Positions 1 through 8,865 of a stretch of DNA of 64,000 nt are shown in pieces (within the stretch, counting starts at the first letter, position 1; every line of letters starts with the position of its first letter). Location: NCBI GenBank assembly GCA_041396125.1, contig JAWKZG010000013.1:1-64000 (forward strand), written 5' to 3'. The stretch is from JAWKZG01 sp041396125 (GTDB taxonomy: Bacteria; Pseudomonadota; Gammaproteobacteria; Competibacterales; Competibacteraceae). The notes under the pieces were generated by a model that worked only from the letters and a program-made list of their open reading frames with translations, had not been told where the DNA came from and searched no databases. Both the position numbers and the translations under genes were made by a program.

Positions 1-1
1 G

Positions 2-341
2 ACTGGTACTCATACAGTAGACCACGTCAATGTGCTTCGTGCGATCAAACGCTATTTACGCAAGCGACCCCAGACTCACTTACCGTGGTTGACCGTGTCG
101 GAACGGGGCGAGCCGATGACGCGCAAAGGGATGTGGTATCTGGTGCAGACGATCGGCGAACGCTCTACACTTCCCCTTCCCTGTTCACCCGCACATGCTC
201 CGGTATGGATGCGGGTATGAAATCTTAGAGTGCACGGGTGATGTGCGTTTGGCGCAGGAGTATCTTGGACACAAGGATATCAAGAACACCACGCGCTATA
301 CGCAGGTCTCTACGAGGCGGTTTGATCGGATTTGGAGGTAA
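2..341 (+). pseudogene. Tyrosine recombinase, C-terminal fragment, frameshifted
   Basis: The open frame enters from the left edge, so only the C-terminal part of a phage-type tyrosine recombinase is visible. The reading starts in frame 2 (SERGEPMTRKGMWYLVQ) and continues after an indel near 175-182 in a second frame with the catalytic-core motifs HPHMLRYGCGYE (H-x-x-R box), LAQEYLGHKDI (the GH box) and TTRYTQVS (the nucleophile Tyr), ending at TAA 339-341. These are the three hallmark boxes of the family, which cuts and joins DNA at attachment or resolution sites. The break lies in a C/T-rich stretch and could be a sequencing slip. The role (plasmid resolution, integration or cassette movement) cannot be told from a fragment. 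Confidence 0.75.
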
Positions 342-402
342 GAAATTTTTTTGTCACATTGTTCTTCAGCAAGAAATAGTCATTTACTGTAGGAAATTTA
401 GA

Positions 403-1327
403 ATGAAAAACCATGACAATAGAAAGCAAAGACTTATATCTCATCTAAAAAAAATAGAGAAGCGTGAACCTGAAATTGATTCGCCATGTTGGAAAAAAAT
501 ATTATCTATATGCGATTGGATGTTTAATAAAAACCCTGACATATATATTGATTTTGATAACACTAGAAAAGATAATAAAATCATTTTTTGTTGGCAACAA
601 AAATAAAAAATTCATGATTATAAATCCTAAAATAGCTTCACCAAATTTAGAATTTTCAGAAGAATTTATACCAAAAATTATGACTAGATTTGGTGAACGT
701 GGAAAATGGTTTTATATTAAAGGAGAAAATGTTGCATCTTTGACAGAAAAAGAAATAAAAGAAAAATTAGTAAAAAAAGCTATTTCTAAATTTATAGGAA
801 AATCATTACTCTGTTATGGATCAAAAAATGATTCTAAAAAACCCACTAATAACAATTCTAATTTCAATAAGAACAATGAACAAAGCTCACTAACCACAAA
901 ATTTTCTGAAATCCTTAAAAATACAAAAGAGACTGAAAAACTCGCAATTGTTAGAAAAAGAATAGGACAAGATATTCTAAGAAAATATATTATAGAGGGA
1001 TATGAACACAGATGCGCGATGTGTGATGTTGACGCTGATGAGGTTTTAATAGCAAGTCATATTATTCCTTGGAGCAAACAGGAAGAAACTCGGCTTGATC
1101 TTAGAAATGTAATTTTATTATGTGGAATCCACGATCAAGCTTTTGAAAATGAGTTTATTACAATAAAAAATGATTATAGGATTAAATTTTTAAAAATGCC
1201 TACTGGTTTAAATTTAATATTAAAAAAAATTACAAACAATAAACTAAGATTACCAAAATTTAAACACCTTTTTCCAAAGACAGATTACTTATATGAACAC
1301 AGATTTTACAATGAAAACAAGGAATAA
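403..1327 (+). CDS. HNH endonuclease, frameshifted, low-GC
   Basis: Two frames join into one protein of about 307 residues: residues 1-66 run from ATG 403 (AGGA box 8 bases upstream), and the rest continues in another frame after a break in the A-rich run at about 592-605. The C-terminal third carries an HNH nuclease core: CAMCD, then SHIIPW (the first catalytic His), then NVILLCGIHDQAFE with the N and second H. This matches the HNH_2-type nucleases often encoded in defence or mobile islands, which cut DNA with one metal ion. The gene is far richer in A+T than the plasmid backbone, which suggests recent transfer. The target is unknown. The N-terminal half has no recognisable domain. Confidence 0.7.
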
Positions 1328-1433
1328 ATCTCCCATAAATACCTAAACTCTTACAGGAACCCATATTATTTGATTTAATATGAGAAAAATTTGTAGCGAA
1401 ATTGTAACCCTTTTTACCTACCTATGGTCGGTT

Positions 1434-1458
1434 GCCATGCCATGCCATGCCATGCCAT
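1434..1458. repeat. Five tandem GCCAT pentamers
   Basis: The pentamer GCCAT occurs five times without interruption, producing overlapping GCATG/CATGC palindromes. It lies in the 200-base gap between the HNH gene and the insertion sequence, where I see no gene. It could be a simple slippage product. Confidence 0.9.
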
Positions 1459-1529
1459 GCTTCTTTCGTACTAAAGAAGTTTTAAAAACCCCTTATTGCA
1501 TCTCATTACAAATAAGTCCAAAAAAAAAT

Positions 1530-1546
1530 CGCTCATATTGGATTCC
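1530..1546 (+). repeat. IS left terminal inverted repeat
   Basis: CGCTCATATTGGATTCC is the exact complement of the right end at 2521-2537. Confidence 0.9.
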
Positions 1547-1571
1547 AGGGACGTGAAAGCATTATAGTAGT

Positions 1572-2514
1572 GTGATGACTATACAACCATTAACGATCCA
1601 AAACTTAGTCAGCAATGCCCAATGTTATGAAACCGTTAGAGCCTTGCGCTGGCCCGAAGGGGTACGCTGCCCGCACTGTGAATCATCGGAGGTGATCAAA
1701 CGCGGCAAGGATGAAAGCCAACCCGAGCGTCAGCGCTATGACTGTAAAGCCTGTATGCGGCGCTTTGATGATCTGACGGACACGGTACTGGCGGGTCATC
1801 ATCAACCGTTGAAGGCATGGATGGTATGTTTATATTTCATGGGCTTAAATCTATCCAATAGCCAGATTGCCCAGGAGCTGGGGTTGAACGAGTCGGATGT
1901 GCAGCAGATGACCGAACAGTTACGGGAGGGGATTGAACAAAAAAAAGCCCCTTCCGCTAGCCGGTGAGGTCGAAGTGGATGAAGTGTATCTCGTCGCCGG
2001 TCATAAGGGCCAGCCTGCAGCGGTTCAAGCCCAAGGACGCAAAGGGCGGCGCCGACGGCTTAAAGGAGCGCGTGGGCGCGGGACTCAGGCCACAGAAAAG
2101 CCGCCGGTGCTGGGGTTGATACAGCGCGGTGGCGAGGTGGTGATTCGGCTGTTGGAGAATGTCAAACAAGGGACGATTAAGCCGGTGATTAAAGCGAGGG
2201 TTCAGGCCGGTAGCCTGATCTACACGGATGAGTACCGCATTTATGATCGCCTGCCACAGTGGGGTTATGGCCATCAGAGTGTGAACCACTCCCAGGGGGA
2301 ATACGCGCGTGATGACGATGGAGACGGTTTCTGTGAAGTCCATGTCAACACGATGGAAGGGTTCTGGTCGCTGTTGCGCTCGTGGCTACGCCCTCATCGG
2401 GGTATTTCGCAGGCGAAGTTGCCGTTATATCTGAGCTTTTTTGAGTTTGTACATAATGCCAGAGTCCGGGGCAAACAGCTCCTTCCAGAGCTGATTCGAA
2501 CACTCGTCACTTAA
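1572..2514 (+). CDS. IS1595-family transposase, split by an A8 run
   Basis: This enzyme mobilises the surrounding element. The first part (1572-1967 frame) has an N-terminal zinc ribbon, CPHC at residues 33-36 and CKAC at 58-61, then a helical region. The second part, in another frame from about 1940, has the catalytic DDE/ISXO2-like domain: D in EVEVDEVYL, D in LIYTDEYRIYD and E in NTMEGFWSLLR. The frames meet at A8 (1939-1946). A run of A7 would give one continuous protein, EQKKPLPLAGEVEVDE. A programmed shift is possible, but the direction needed (+1 or -2) is not the usual -1 slip, so a homopolymer indel is simpler. Other members are single-frame proteins of about 310 residues. Confidence 0.85.
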
Positions 2515-2520
2515 GACCCC

Positions 2521-2537
2521 GGAATCCAATATGAGCG
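2521..2537 (-). repeat. IS right terminal inverted repeat
   Basis: Exact complement of the left end at 1530-1546. Confidence 0.9.
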
Positions 2538-2602
2538 TATAGGTTTAACAGGGAAAATCGAAGTGGTGAATGATTACAGGTAGCCTTCTTTCGGACGAAT
2601 TT

Positions 2603-3124
2603 TTATGTTTGCTTATTTTTTAATTGCAGCTCAAAATATTGCTCTGTTACTTTTGTTCCCCATTGCATTCCATCAGTTTCTTTTTTTATTTCAAAACCAT
2701 GTTTTTCATATAAATGTCTAGCCGATTTCAATCCTTTAAATGTCCACAAATATACCATGTCATATGCAGTTTTCTCACAAAATGAAACAGCTTGTTCCAT
2801 TAAAAAATTACCTACACCTTGCCCTTTAAGGGCATCTGACAAAATAAACCATCTAAAATGAGCAATATTCTCTTTTTCTGAAGAACCATCAATTGATAAT
2901 GAGCCTTCTATTTTTCCGTTTACAGAAACAGACCATATACAATCTTTTTTGGGGTTATAATTATTAATAAAATCGGACATTTCACTTGCAACCTTGGTTT
3001 CAAACAAATGCCCAAAGTTCCAATTTTCACCATAATATAACGCATGTAATTCAACGGTCTTCCCAATTGATGGGGAGATTCGAGTTAAGACGTTGAAATG
3101 AACAAGCGGACGAGCCGTGACCAT
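2603..3124 (-). CDS. GNAT-family N-acetyltransferase
   Basis: A 173-residue protein of the GNAT fold, which moves an acetyl group from acetyl-CoA to an amine. The acetyl-CoA pyrophosphate loop is seen in LKGQGVGNFLMEQA (Q/R-x-x-G-x-G type), followed by YLWTFKGLKSARHLYEKHGFE, the typical beta5-alpha4 end. The substrate is unknown. The gene is A+T-rich like the HNH gene and unlike its GC-richer 5' end. The first 12 residues come from GC-rich sequence beyond 3085 and do not look like the rest. The native start may have been lost when the region recombined, with ATG 3124 supplied by the new flank. No partner genes are nearby. Confidence 0.7.
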   Translation of the reverse strand: MVTARPLVHFNVLTRISPSIGKTVELHALYYGENWNFGHLFETKVASEMSDFINNYNPKKDCIWSVSVNGKIEGSLSIDGSSEKENIAHFRWFILSDALKGQGVGNFLMEQAVSFCEKTAYDMVYLWTFKGLKSARHLYEKHGFEIKKETDGMQWGTKVTEQYFELQLKNKQT

Positions 3125-3241
3125 TGGTTGGCCACAAGGCTGGTGCGCGAGCTTTGGTTTTGCTGTCGTTCAGGCCACCAAAAAAAGTATTCGTGCATGT
3201 TTAGCCGACGTAAAGGCACGGTCGTTAAAGAACTCATAATG

Positions 3242-4699
3242 CTATTTCCTGGCTCTTGGCTTTTTCTGGAAGATATTCTGGGCAGCGGCTTCCAGATCGG
3301 CCAGTACTTCGTGCTGGGTAGCCAGAAACGCTTCAAAATCAGCCCGGTCAGAACCAGCTGCAATGTTGCCGTCGCCCAATAATCTGGCTTTGGCATAAGC
3401 CCGATATACGCTATTGACGACAGGGTGTCCAATACCTTGCTTACGGAATTTTTTCACCAGTACATTACCTTTGTGCGCATCCCAGAAGTCCTGTTCCAGA
3501 GCTTCTCGGGCAGAACTGCTCAATTCGCTTAATGCGGTATCCAGGCGCTGACGATAGTAGTCCGTTTCCAGCGACTTGAGCACATCTTGCGCCTGCTGTC
3601 GATTGGATTCAGCTTGCAGTTTTTCCCGTTCTGCTTTGCTGACATCTTCAGCAATTGTGACAGGTTTGGGGCGGTAATCATTCTGCAGGGCTTTGATTGT
3701 ATAGGCCGGCAAATTACGGATTTTACCGGCACGATATTCGAATTCAACCAGATCCAGAATTTCATCGATGTATACAGCATCCACTGTTTTGGACCACTTG
3801 ACGGCTGCGGTTTTACTTAGCCCAAACTGCATCAATCGATCCACAATTACTGATCCGGATTGGGTACTATCTGGCTCTTTCTCAGCAACGCTGTGCAAAG
3901 TTTCGGCAACTTTAGAGGCGTCCTCAATAGATTTATTTTCCAGCATGTCCTCACCCATTACAGTCATGATTTGCTCTTTGACCGACAAGGTGAGAGGCAG
4001 CTGCGGGTTATCTTCAATGAAAAAGCGCAATGCAATGATTTTTCGACTTTTCCGTTTGTACTCGACCGTAAGCTGGATATCAGATTGATGATTGATTTGT
4101 TTCACGGCAGCTTTGATCACGCGCTTGTTCAGATCCTTGAAATCTGAATACTCCCGCTCTTCGATACCCATCAGTTTTCGAAAAAGAGCGACCTCCCACC
4201 AGCCTGTGTTGCCGACAGCCCGAAACCGGCTACAATTTTCGTACAACGCCAGGGCGTGACCACTGGAGAATTTACGTTGAATTGCCAGATTGATGCGGGC
4301 ATACACTTCAGGATTATAGAGTTTCTCCCGCAGCATTCGCCCATAGGCATAGCGGCAAACGCCGCCATGAATTTCTGCTTCAGCCAGCATGGTACTCACT
4401 CGCCAGACGTCCTTGCCATTAGCATCGAGCAGATTCCACTCAATCGCCGTTTCAGCCAGCCCGACCAGCGCTTTTTTAAGTACCTCATGATCCTTGCTAT
4501 CGAATCCCGCGACAGTAGCCAGCTGGGTCACACTGATAACGTGAGTATCTTTGCTGAGCAGATCTTCATAAGCATTCAGCAATAAAACATTGGCAACTTT
4601 TCGCTGTAGCAGCGACAAGCGATTTCGGATATGAATTGCACCGACATGCTTTTTCAGCTCGCCAACTGAATCCGATAGCTCACTTTTTTTGCTGGGCAT
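3242..4699 (-). CDS. rep: Plasmid replication initiator, Rep_3 superfamily
   Basis: A 485-residue initiator. Residues about 15-215 match the Rep_3 (RepB/RepE) winged-helix pair: KKHVGAIHIRNRLSLLQRKVANVLL at the start, LATVAGFDSKDHEVLKKAL in the first winged helix, and NTGWWEVALFRKLMGI with KVIALRFF-type wing residues in the second. The family binds iterons and opens the origin. Here an iteron array lies directly upstream (4766-5160), as expected. The C-terminal half (residues 220-485) is a long extension rich in Lys/Glu that is not part of the core domain. The start at ATG 4699 is chosen because the conserved domain begins just after it. Iteron-like copies 70-170 bp upstream suggest autorepression. 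Confidence 0.9.
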   Translation of the reverse strand: MPSKKSELSDSVGELKKHVGAIHIRNRLSLLQRKVANVLLLNAYEDLLSKDTHVISVTQLATVAGFDSKDHEVLKKALVGLAETAIEWNLLDANGKDVWRVSTMLAEAEIHGGVCRYAYGRMLREKLYNPEVYARINLAIQRKFSSGHALALYENCSRFRAVGNTGWWEVALFRKLMGIEEREYSDFKDLNKRVIKAAVKQINHQSDIQLTVEYKRKSRKIIALRFFIEDNPQLPLTLSVKEQIMTVMGEDMLENKSIEDASKVAETLHSVAEKEPDSTQSGSVIVDRLMQFGLSKTAAVKWSKTVDAVYIDEILDLVEFEYRAGKIRNLPAYTIKALQNDYRPKPVTIAEDVSKAEREKLQAESNRQQAQDVLKSLETDYYRQRLDTALSELSSSAREALEQDFWDAHKGNVLVKKFRKQGIGHPVVNSVYRAYAKARLLGDGNIAAGSDRADFEAFLATQHEVLADLEAAAQNIFQKKPRARK

Positions 4700-4765
4700 T
4701 CTAGCGTCTTCGGTACTGCCTGATGATGATCAGTAATCATAGCATATAGGTGGAATAATTTATCT

Positions 4766-4865
4766 ACCAGCGTCCACTTTTCATCAGGCCTAACATCGTC
4801 ACCCTGTAAACGTCCACTTTTTCCGGTGTACCGGTCAATCCTCCTCCCCGTAAATGTCCACCTTT
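4766..4865. promoter_or_regulatory. Degenerate iterons in front of rep (likely autoregulatory)
   Basis: Three imperfect iteron copies lie apart from the main array, next to the rep start: AGCGTCCACTTTT near 4769, CCTGTAAACGTCCACTTTT at 4803-4821 and CCCCGTAAATGTCCACC at 4846-4862. In known iteron plasmids, variant copies at the rep promoter serve as the operator for Rep autorepression. That role here is inferred from position. Confidence 0.55.
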
Positions 4866-4970
4866 TGAAAATCTCGCCATCGGGTTTTCCGTGTTAATGG
4901 TCATGGTTCATATCACTAAGGCACTGCCTGCCCGGCATTTATAACGTCTTGCTATCGGTCTTACAAAATG

Positions 4971-5160
4971 CCCCGTAAATGTCCACCTTTCAGCCCCGTA
5001 AACGTCCACCTTTCGTATAAAAATCCGATAATCCCCGTAAACGTCCACCTTTCGCCCCGTAAACGTCCACCTTTGCCCCCGTAAACGTCCACCTTTGCCC
5101 CCGTAAACGTCCACCTTTCGCCCCGTAAACGTCCACCTTTCGCCCCGTAAACGTCCACCT
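4971..5160 (+). repeat. Iteron array, 8 copies, 22-bp period
   Basis: The unit is CCCCGTAAACGTCCACC followed by TTT. Copies start at 4971, 4994, 5033, 5055, 5077, 5099, 5121 and 5143. The last six are spaced by exactly 22 bp, two turns of the helix, and all point the same way. The first copy has one base change (GTAAATGTCC) and the last lacks the final TTT. Such arrays are the Rep binding sites of iteron plasmid origins. Confidence 0.95.
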
Positions 5161-5260
5161 AACATGTTATAAAATTATGTTTTATAATGACTTTTTTGGT
5201 CCTAAACATCTTTTAAACTTTATTTAAACATCTTTTAAACAACAACAAAGAAAAAGATGT
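5161..5260. other. A+T-rich origin segment with 22-bp direct repeat (probable DNA unwinding element)
   Basis: Right after the iterons the sequence becomes strongly A+T-rich and holds two identical copies of TAAACATCTTTTAAAC (5203-5218 and 5225-5240), again 22 bp apart, plus an inverted repeat around TTATAAAATTATGTTTTATAA. A+T-rich repeats beside iterons are the usual melting site. I did not find a convincing DnaA box. From 5261 to 5421 there is no clear gene, only the leader of the kinase gene. Confidence 0.65.
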
Positions 5261-5421
5261 GTGTTTTCTTTTTTTCAATAAAAGGCTTTCTTTCTGCAAT
5301 AACCACGTAACAGAAAATTCATTGCTGACAAACGATAAAATGTACGGCAAAGTAGTACCCTGAATCAGTTTCAATACTCCCAACAGACCTGCCCGACAGC
5401 AGCGTAAGCACCAGCAAGGCA

Positions 5422-7832
5422 TTGACGATGGCGTTGTATGAACTTATTGAAAATAATGAAGATTGGCTGATCGACCACATTATTGACTACGCTAAACACA
5501 ATGGTTATTTTCAATACACACCGACGCTTGCCCGCGCCTGGCGGGAGTCGATTGTTGGTCTGAATGAGGAATTGCTAACGGCTATTCGCTGTCATGCTGA
5601 ACTCTTACCCATGGCTGCAGATGACGACTATCGCCAGGATCCGTTTTGCCAGTTTGCCCTCTGTTCCGGGCGTCGGCATCGAGCTCGCGGGGTTACTCTG
5701 CAGCTGTTTCTCAGCCTGATGAAGTATTTCCGTAAAACTTATCTGGATCTGGTTGAGATCAGTGATTTTGGACGATCCACCCAAGCCCGCTACCGAGCAT
5801 TTATCGAGCGATATTTTGATCGCCTGGAGGTTGCATTGAGCGCCGACTGGGCGACGACTGAAGAGGCTGCGGCAATTGCCGAGCTGACGGCGAAAAATCG
5901 CGACCTTGCTAATGAGAAAGACAAATATCTGACCATTTTCGAGAGTATCCAGGACCCGGTTTTCATACTGGATAATGCCGGGCGGATTGAAAACATGAAT
6001 GCGGCGGCCTGGCGGCTGTTAGGTATCAACGGGGAGCCTGGAGAATTGTATTATCGTCGCGATGGACAATTTCCAGCCCGCGAGCAGATCGAGGCACAGC
6101 TAACGGATTTATCGCTGCAAGACAACACGACCGTTACATTGCAGACGCCGCTGGGACAGCGATCATTCGATATCCGACGCCGGGAAATCCTCGATATCGG
6201 CAATAAATACTCTGGCTCGGTTGTCATTTTCAATGATGTCACTACACATTTGCAGGCACTGGAAAAACAGGCACAGGCCAACCGTATCAAAACATCTTTT
6301 CTGGCTACCGTAAGTCATGAGATACGCACGCCCATGAATGGAATTCTCGGCGCTGTTCACCTGCTTCTGGATGGTTCCCTCAGTCCACAGCAGCAGTCTT
6401 ATGCCGAAGCCATCGCACGCTCTGGCAAACGGTTGCATGCGTTCATCAATAATGTGCTCGATTATTCAAAAATTGAAGCAGGTCGGCTGGAGTTGGAAAT
6501 CAGCACTTTCTCGATCAGCGAGACGCTCGATAATGTGATTGCCATCATGGCTCCGCAAGCGACCGAGCTTGGGCTGGCCTTGCACCTTGACACCAGCGCC
6601 CTGCCGAAAACTACCGTGAGTGGTGATCCCGGTAAACTGCAGCAGGTTCTGCTGAACCTGATCAGTAACGCACTCAAGTTTACAGAACGGGGACAGGTTC
6701 GGGTGCGGGTGCAGCTGGAGCCTCTGGATCAATTCCGCTTTATTGTTGAAGACACAGGAATCGGTCTGGGCGCGTGTACCATTGAGCGCTTATTTGAGCC
6801 TTTTACCCAGTTTGGTGGTGCCTTGGCGGATCGGGATCAGGGATCCGGTCTTGGTCTGGCTATCTGCCGTCATTTGGTGGAAGCAATGGGTGGTGAAATT
6901 GGTGCCTATCCAGGTACAGGCAAAGGCAGTGTGTTTTGGTTTCGGGTGCCGCTGCCTCAATCGGTATCGACGCCATTAAAGACAGATGAAAACGGCGAAG
7001 CGCCAGCGATTATTTCCCCTTAAAGCTATTGCTGGTTGAAGATGACAGATTAATCAGCTGGTTACCAGTGGCTTGCTGGAGCGTGAGGCATCAGGTTATT
7101 ATTGCAGGAACCGGCACCGACGCGTTGCGGCTAGTCAGCGAAGCGGAGCCGATTGACCTCATTTTGCTGGATATTCGCTTACCCGATATGGATGGGTTTG
7201 AGGTGGCACGTTCAATTCGGGAACACCTGGCAGAATCTATTCCCATCATTGCAATGACCGCCCATGCCAGCGCGCGGGAAGTGAAACCAGTGGGCCTATC
7301 GATGCCTCGATAATCAAACCTTTTCATCCGCGATGAGTTATATCGCATGCTGGCTGTTTTGCCCATGCGACCGGTAGCAGTTGCCCTGCCAATGACGCAT
7401 TACAGCCACCGCTGCAGTTATTGGACGAGGCCGTACTGCGTGAGCACCTGACCATGCTGGGTTGCGAGCGCACCCGGAAAATCGCCATGCGTTCCGGCAA
7501 AGCTGCAGCAGTAATGACCGAATTATTTATCAACTGCCGCCAGTGACCACAAGCGTGCTGCTGCTACTGCCCACCGTCTGCGCAGTGCCTGCAGTGGTGT
7601 AGGGTTGCAACACCTTGCGCAAGCTGCCGCACGCGTGGAAACAGCGGCCAATGAGCAAGCTGATCTGACGTTTTATCTGGCTGATTTGAAAAATAAAAAG
7701 AAACGAACGTCTCGACAAGCGCTGGAGCAGTTCTGGCAGACAATCAGCACACCTGGCATTAGAGCCGAGGCAAGTTACAGCTCTGAACACTATCAGACCG
7801 AGTTCACACGGGCGGCAAGCCAAATAGCTTAA
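5422..7832 (+). CDS. Hybrid sensor histidine kinase (HK-REC-Hpt), frameshifted after the kinase core
   Basis: The intact part is 533 residues: an N-terminal helical sensor region (1-140), a PAS domain (about 170-270, FESIQDPVFILD), a HisKA domain with phospho-acceptor His299 in SHEIRTPMNGIL, and a HATPase with N box (NLISNALKFTERG), G1 (VEDTGIGLG) and G2 (GSGLGLAICRHL). After a break at about 7020 a receiver domain follows (LLVEDD, LILLDIRLPDMDG), disturbed by two compensating indels at about 7045 and 7090. Another break near 7315 leads to IIKPFHPR and then an Hpt domain with AHRLRSACSGVG (His codon 7572-7574). The order HK-REC-Hpt is that of TorS/ArcB-type phosphorelay kinases. No membrane segment is evident, so the sensor may be cytoplasmic. 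Its likely partner is the convergent regulator at 7800-8501. Confidence 0.8.
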
Positions 7833-8501
7833 CCCGTGCAACGTGACAATAAGCTCAGGTGTTTTGGGGTTGTCACCCAGTTTATGGCGCAAGCGCCCTG
7901 GCTTTATCCACAGTCCAGATACCGGTGTCCAGTCGCGCTGGCTGATATGGTTCAAGAAGCGCATCACGGCTCATTGCCCGTCCGGCGTTGGCAACCAGTG
8001 CTGCCAATAAATCAAATTCAGCTCGCGTCAGCGGCGACATCACTGCCGTCGGGTGCAGTAGGCGCCGACGCTGCAGTTCAGGGTCCAGCCATTAAAGTTT
8101 TTACGTGCCGTTGCCGTGGTGGGACGGGAATCATAAGTGCGTACGCAACAGATTCTTCACGCGGACTACCAGTTCACGGGCATTAAAGGGTTTGATGATG
8201 TAATCGACACCTAACTCCAGCCCGACGATACGATCAATATCGCCTATGGCTTCTGAAGTGACGAAGATCACGGGTAAATCCGAATCACGGCGGATTTCAC
8301 GCATCGAGGTTAAAACCGTCTTCATCCAGCAAACTACATCGAAGAGCAGTATCAGCTCGACCGGCAGCTTTGTAAAATTTGCCGGGCCCACTTGCAATCA
8401 TAAGCCTCTTTACGCCGGCAACTGCTGCTCAAATATCCCACCAAGGTGGTGCAGGTTACAAGATGTCCATCAACAATAAGAACCGTGTAATTTTGAGACG
8501 C
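7800..8501 (-). CDS. OmpR/TorR-type response regulator, frameshifted
   Basis: Read on the minus strand. An AAGGAG box at 8505-8510 precedes TVLIVDGH-LVT, the start of a receiver domain whose second half, LPVIFVTSEAIGDIDRIVGL then DYIIKPFNARELVVRVKNLLR, is clean (8131-8350). After indels the winged-helix effector domain appears as LTRAEFDLLAALVANAGRAMS and RLRHKLGDNPKTPELIVT, the classical OmpR C-terminal signature. The initiation codon is unclear (GCG where ATG is expected), another sign of base errors or decay. The 3' end meets the end of the kinase gene, so the two are convergent and probably a cognate pair. Likely targets are the repeats at 8737-8778 before the molybdoenzyme operon. Confidence 0.75.
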
Positions 8502-8865
8502 CTTCTCCTTTGTTTTGTACGTGATTTAACGACCCTGGTTTGCCGCCTGATGGGTTTTGCAATACGGGTCTGCCGGTCGTTCTGAGTGCTGCTGATCGCA
8601 TCTATTGCCCACACTTCCCCCAATGCCCCTTCTGCTTGCTACAGAACCGCTTTGCAACAGGTTCATGGCAGGCATTTTCGGACTGAATTATTTTTTCAAA
8701 GCGTAGCAAAAGCCTGGGCTATATGGGAAAAAGGTGCTGTTTACATCCTGTTTACAATAATTTACCGCCTGTTTTCAGATCCCACAAATTACGTTTGTCT
8801 CTGTCTTAATACCAAAACCGTAAATCTCCAATCAGCCAGTTCGTTATAAACATGAGGAGGAGTGT
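8502..8865. promoter_or_regulatory. Divergent control region between response regulator and molybdoenzyme operon
   Basis: A 364-base gap without a supported gene. It must hold the promoters of the regulator (minus) and the alpha subunit gene (plus). The proximal half is A+T-rich and contains the repeat cluster at 8737-8778. A strong GAGGAGG ribosome site (about 8854-8860) precedes the alpha start. I did not find a convincing sigma54 -24/-12 element. Confidence 0.6.
8737..8778 (+). promoter_or_regulatory. Three CTGTTTAC-type repeats, candidate response-regulator boxes
   Basis: CTGTTTACAT (8737-8746), CTGTTTACAA (8748-8757) and CTGTTTTCAG (8769-8778) are direct repeats spaced 11 and 21 bp, so they face one side of the helix. 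OmpR-family regulators bind such phased direct repeats, and the E. coli TorR box (CTGTTCATAT) is similar. They lie about 90-130 bp upstream of the alpha start. Binding by the adjacent regulator is inference. Confidence 0.5.

Larger units (their letters stand above)
1530..2537 (+). mobile_element. IS1595-family insertion sequence, about 1.0 kb
   Basis: The element is bounded by matching inverted repeats. The left end reads CGCTCATATTGGATTCC (1530-1546) and the right end carries its complement GGAATCCAATATGAGCG (2521-2537), with a further GGG/CCC extension. Between them is one transposase gene with an IS1595-type zinc ribbon plus DDE domain. The length of about 1 kb fits the family. I found no obvious 8-bp target duplication: the left flank is an A run and the right flank TATAGG. 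The insertion may be old, or one flank was rearranged. Confidence 0.85.

Noticed and set aside
3060..3110. Possible integron attC site beside the GNAT gene
   Set aside because: GTT-type core sequences are present but do not pair as R'/R'' and L'/L'' boxes, so no attC could be supported.
3098..3382. Plus-strand frame of 94 codons over the rep end
   Set aside because: It lies antisense to the rep 3' end and has no protein-like pattern.
4908..5165. Open frames on the minus strand with repeating GRKVDVYG-type residues
   Set aside because: They are the translation of the iteron array. The 22-bp period is not a multiple of three, so every frame shows the repeat. No start site or codon bias supports a protein.
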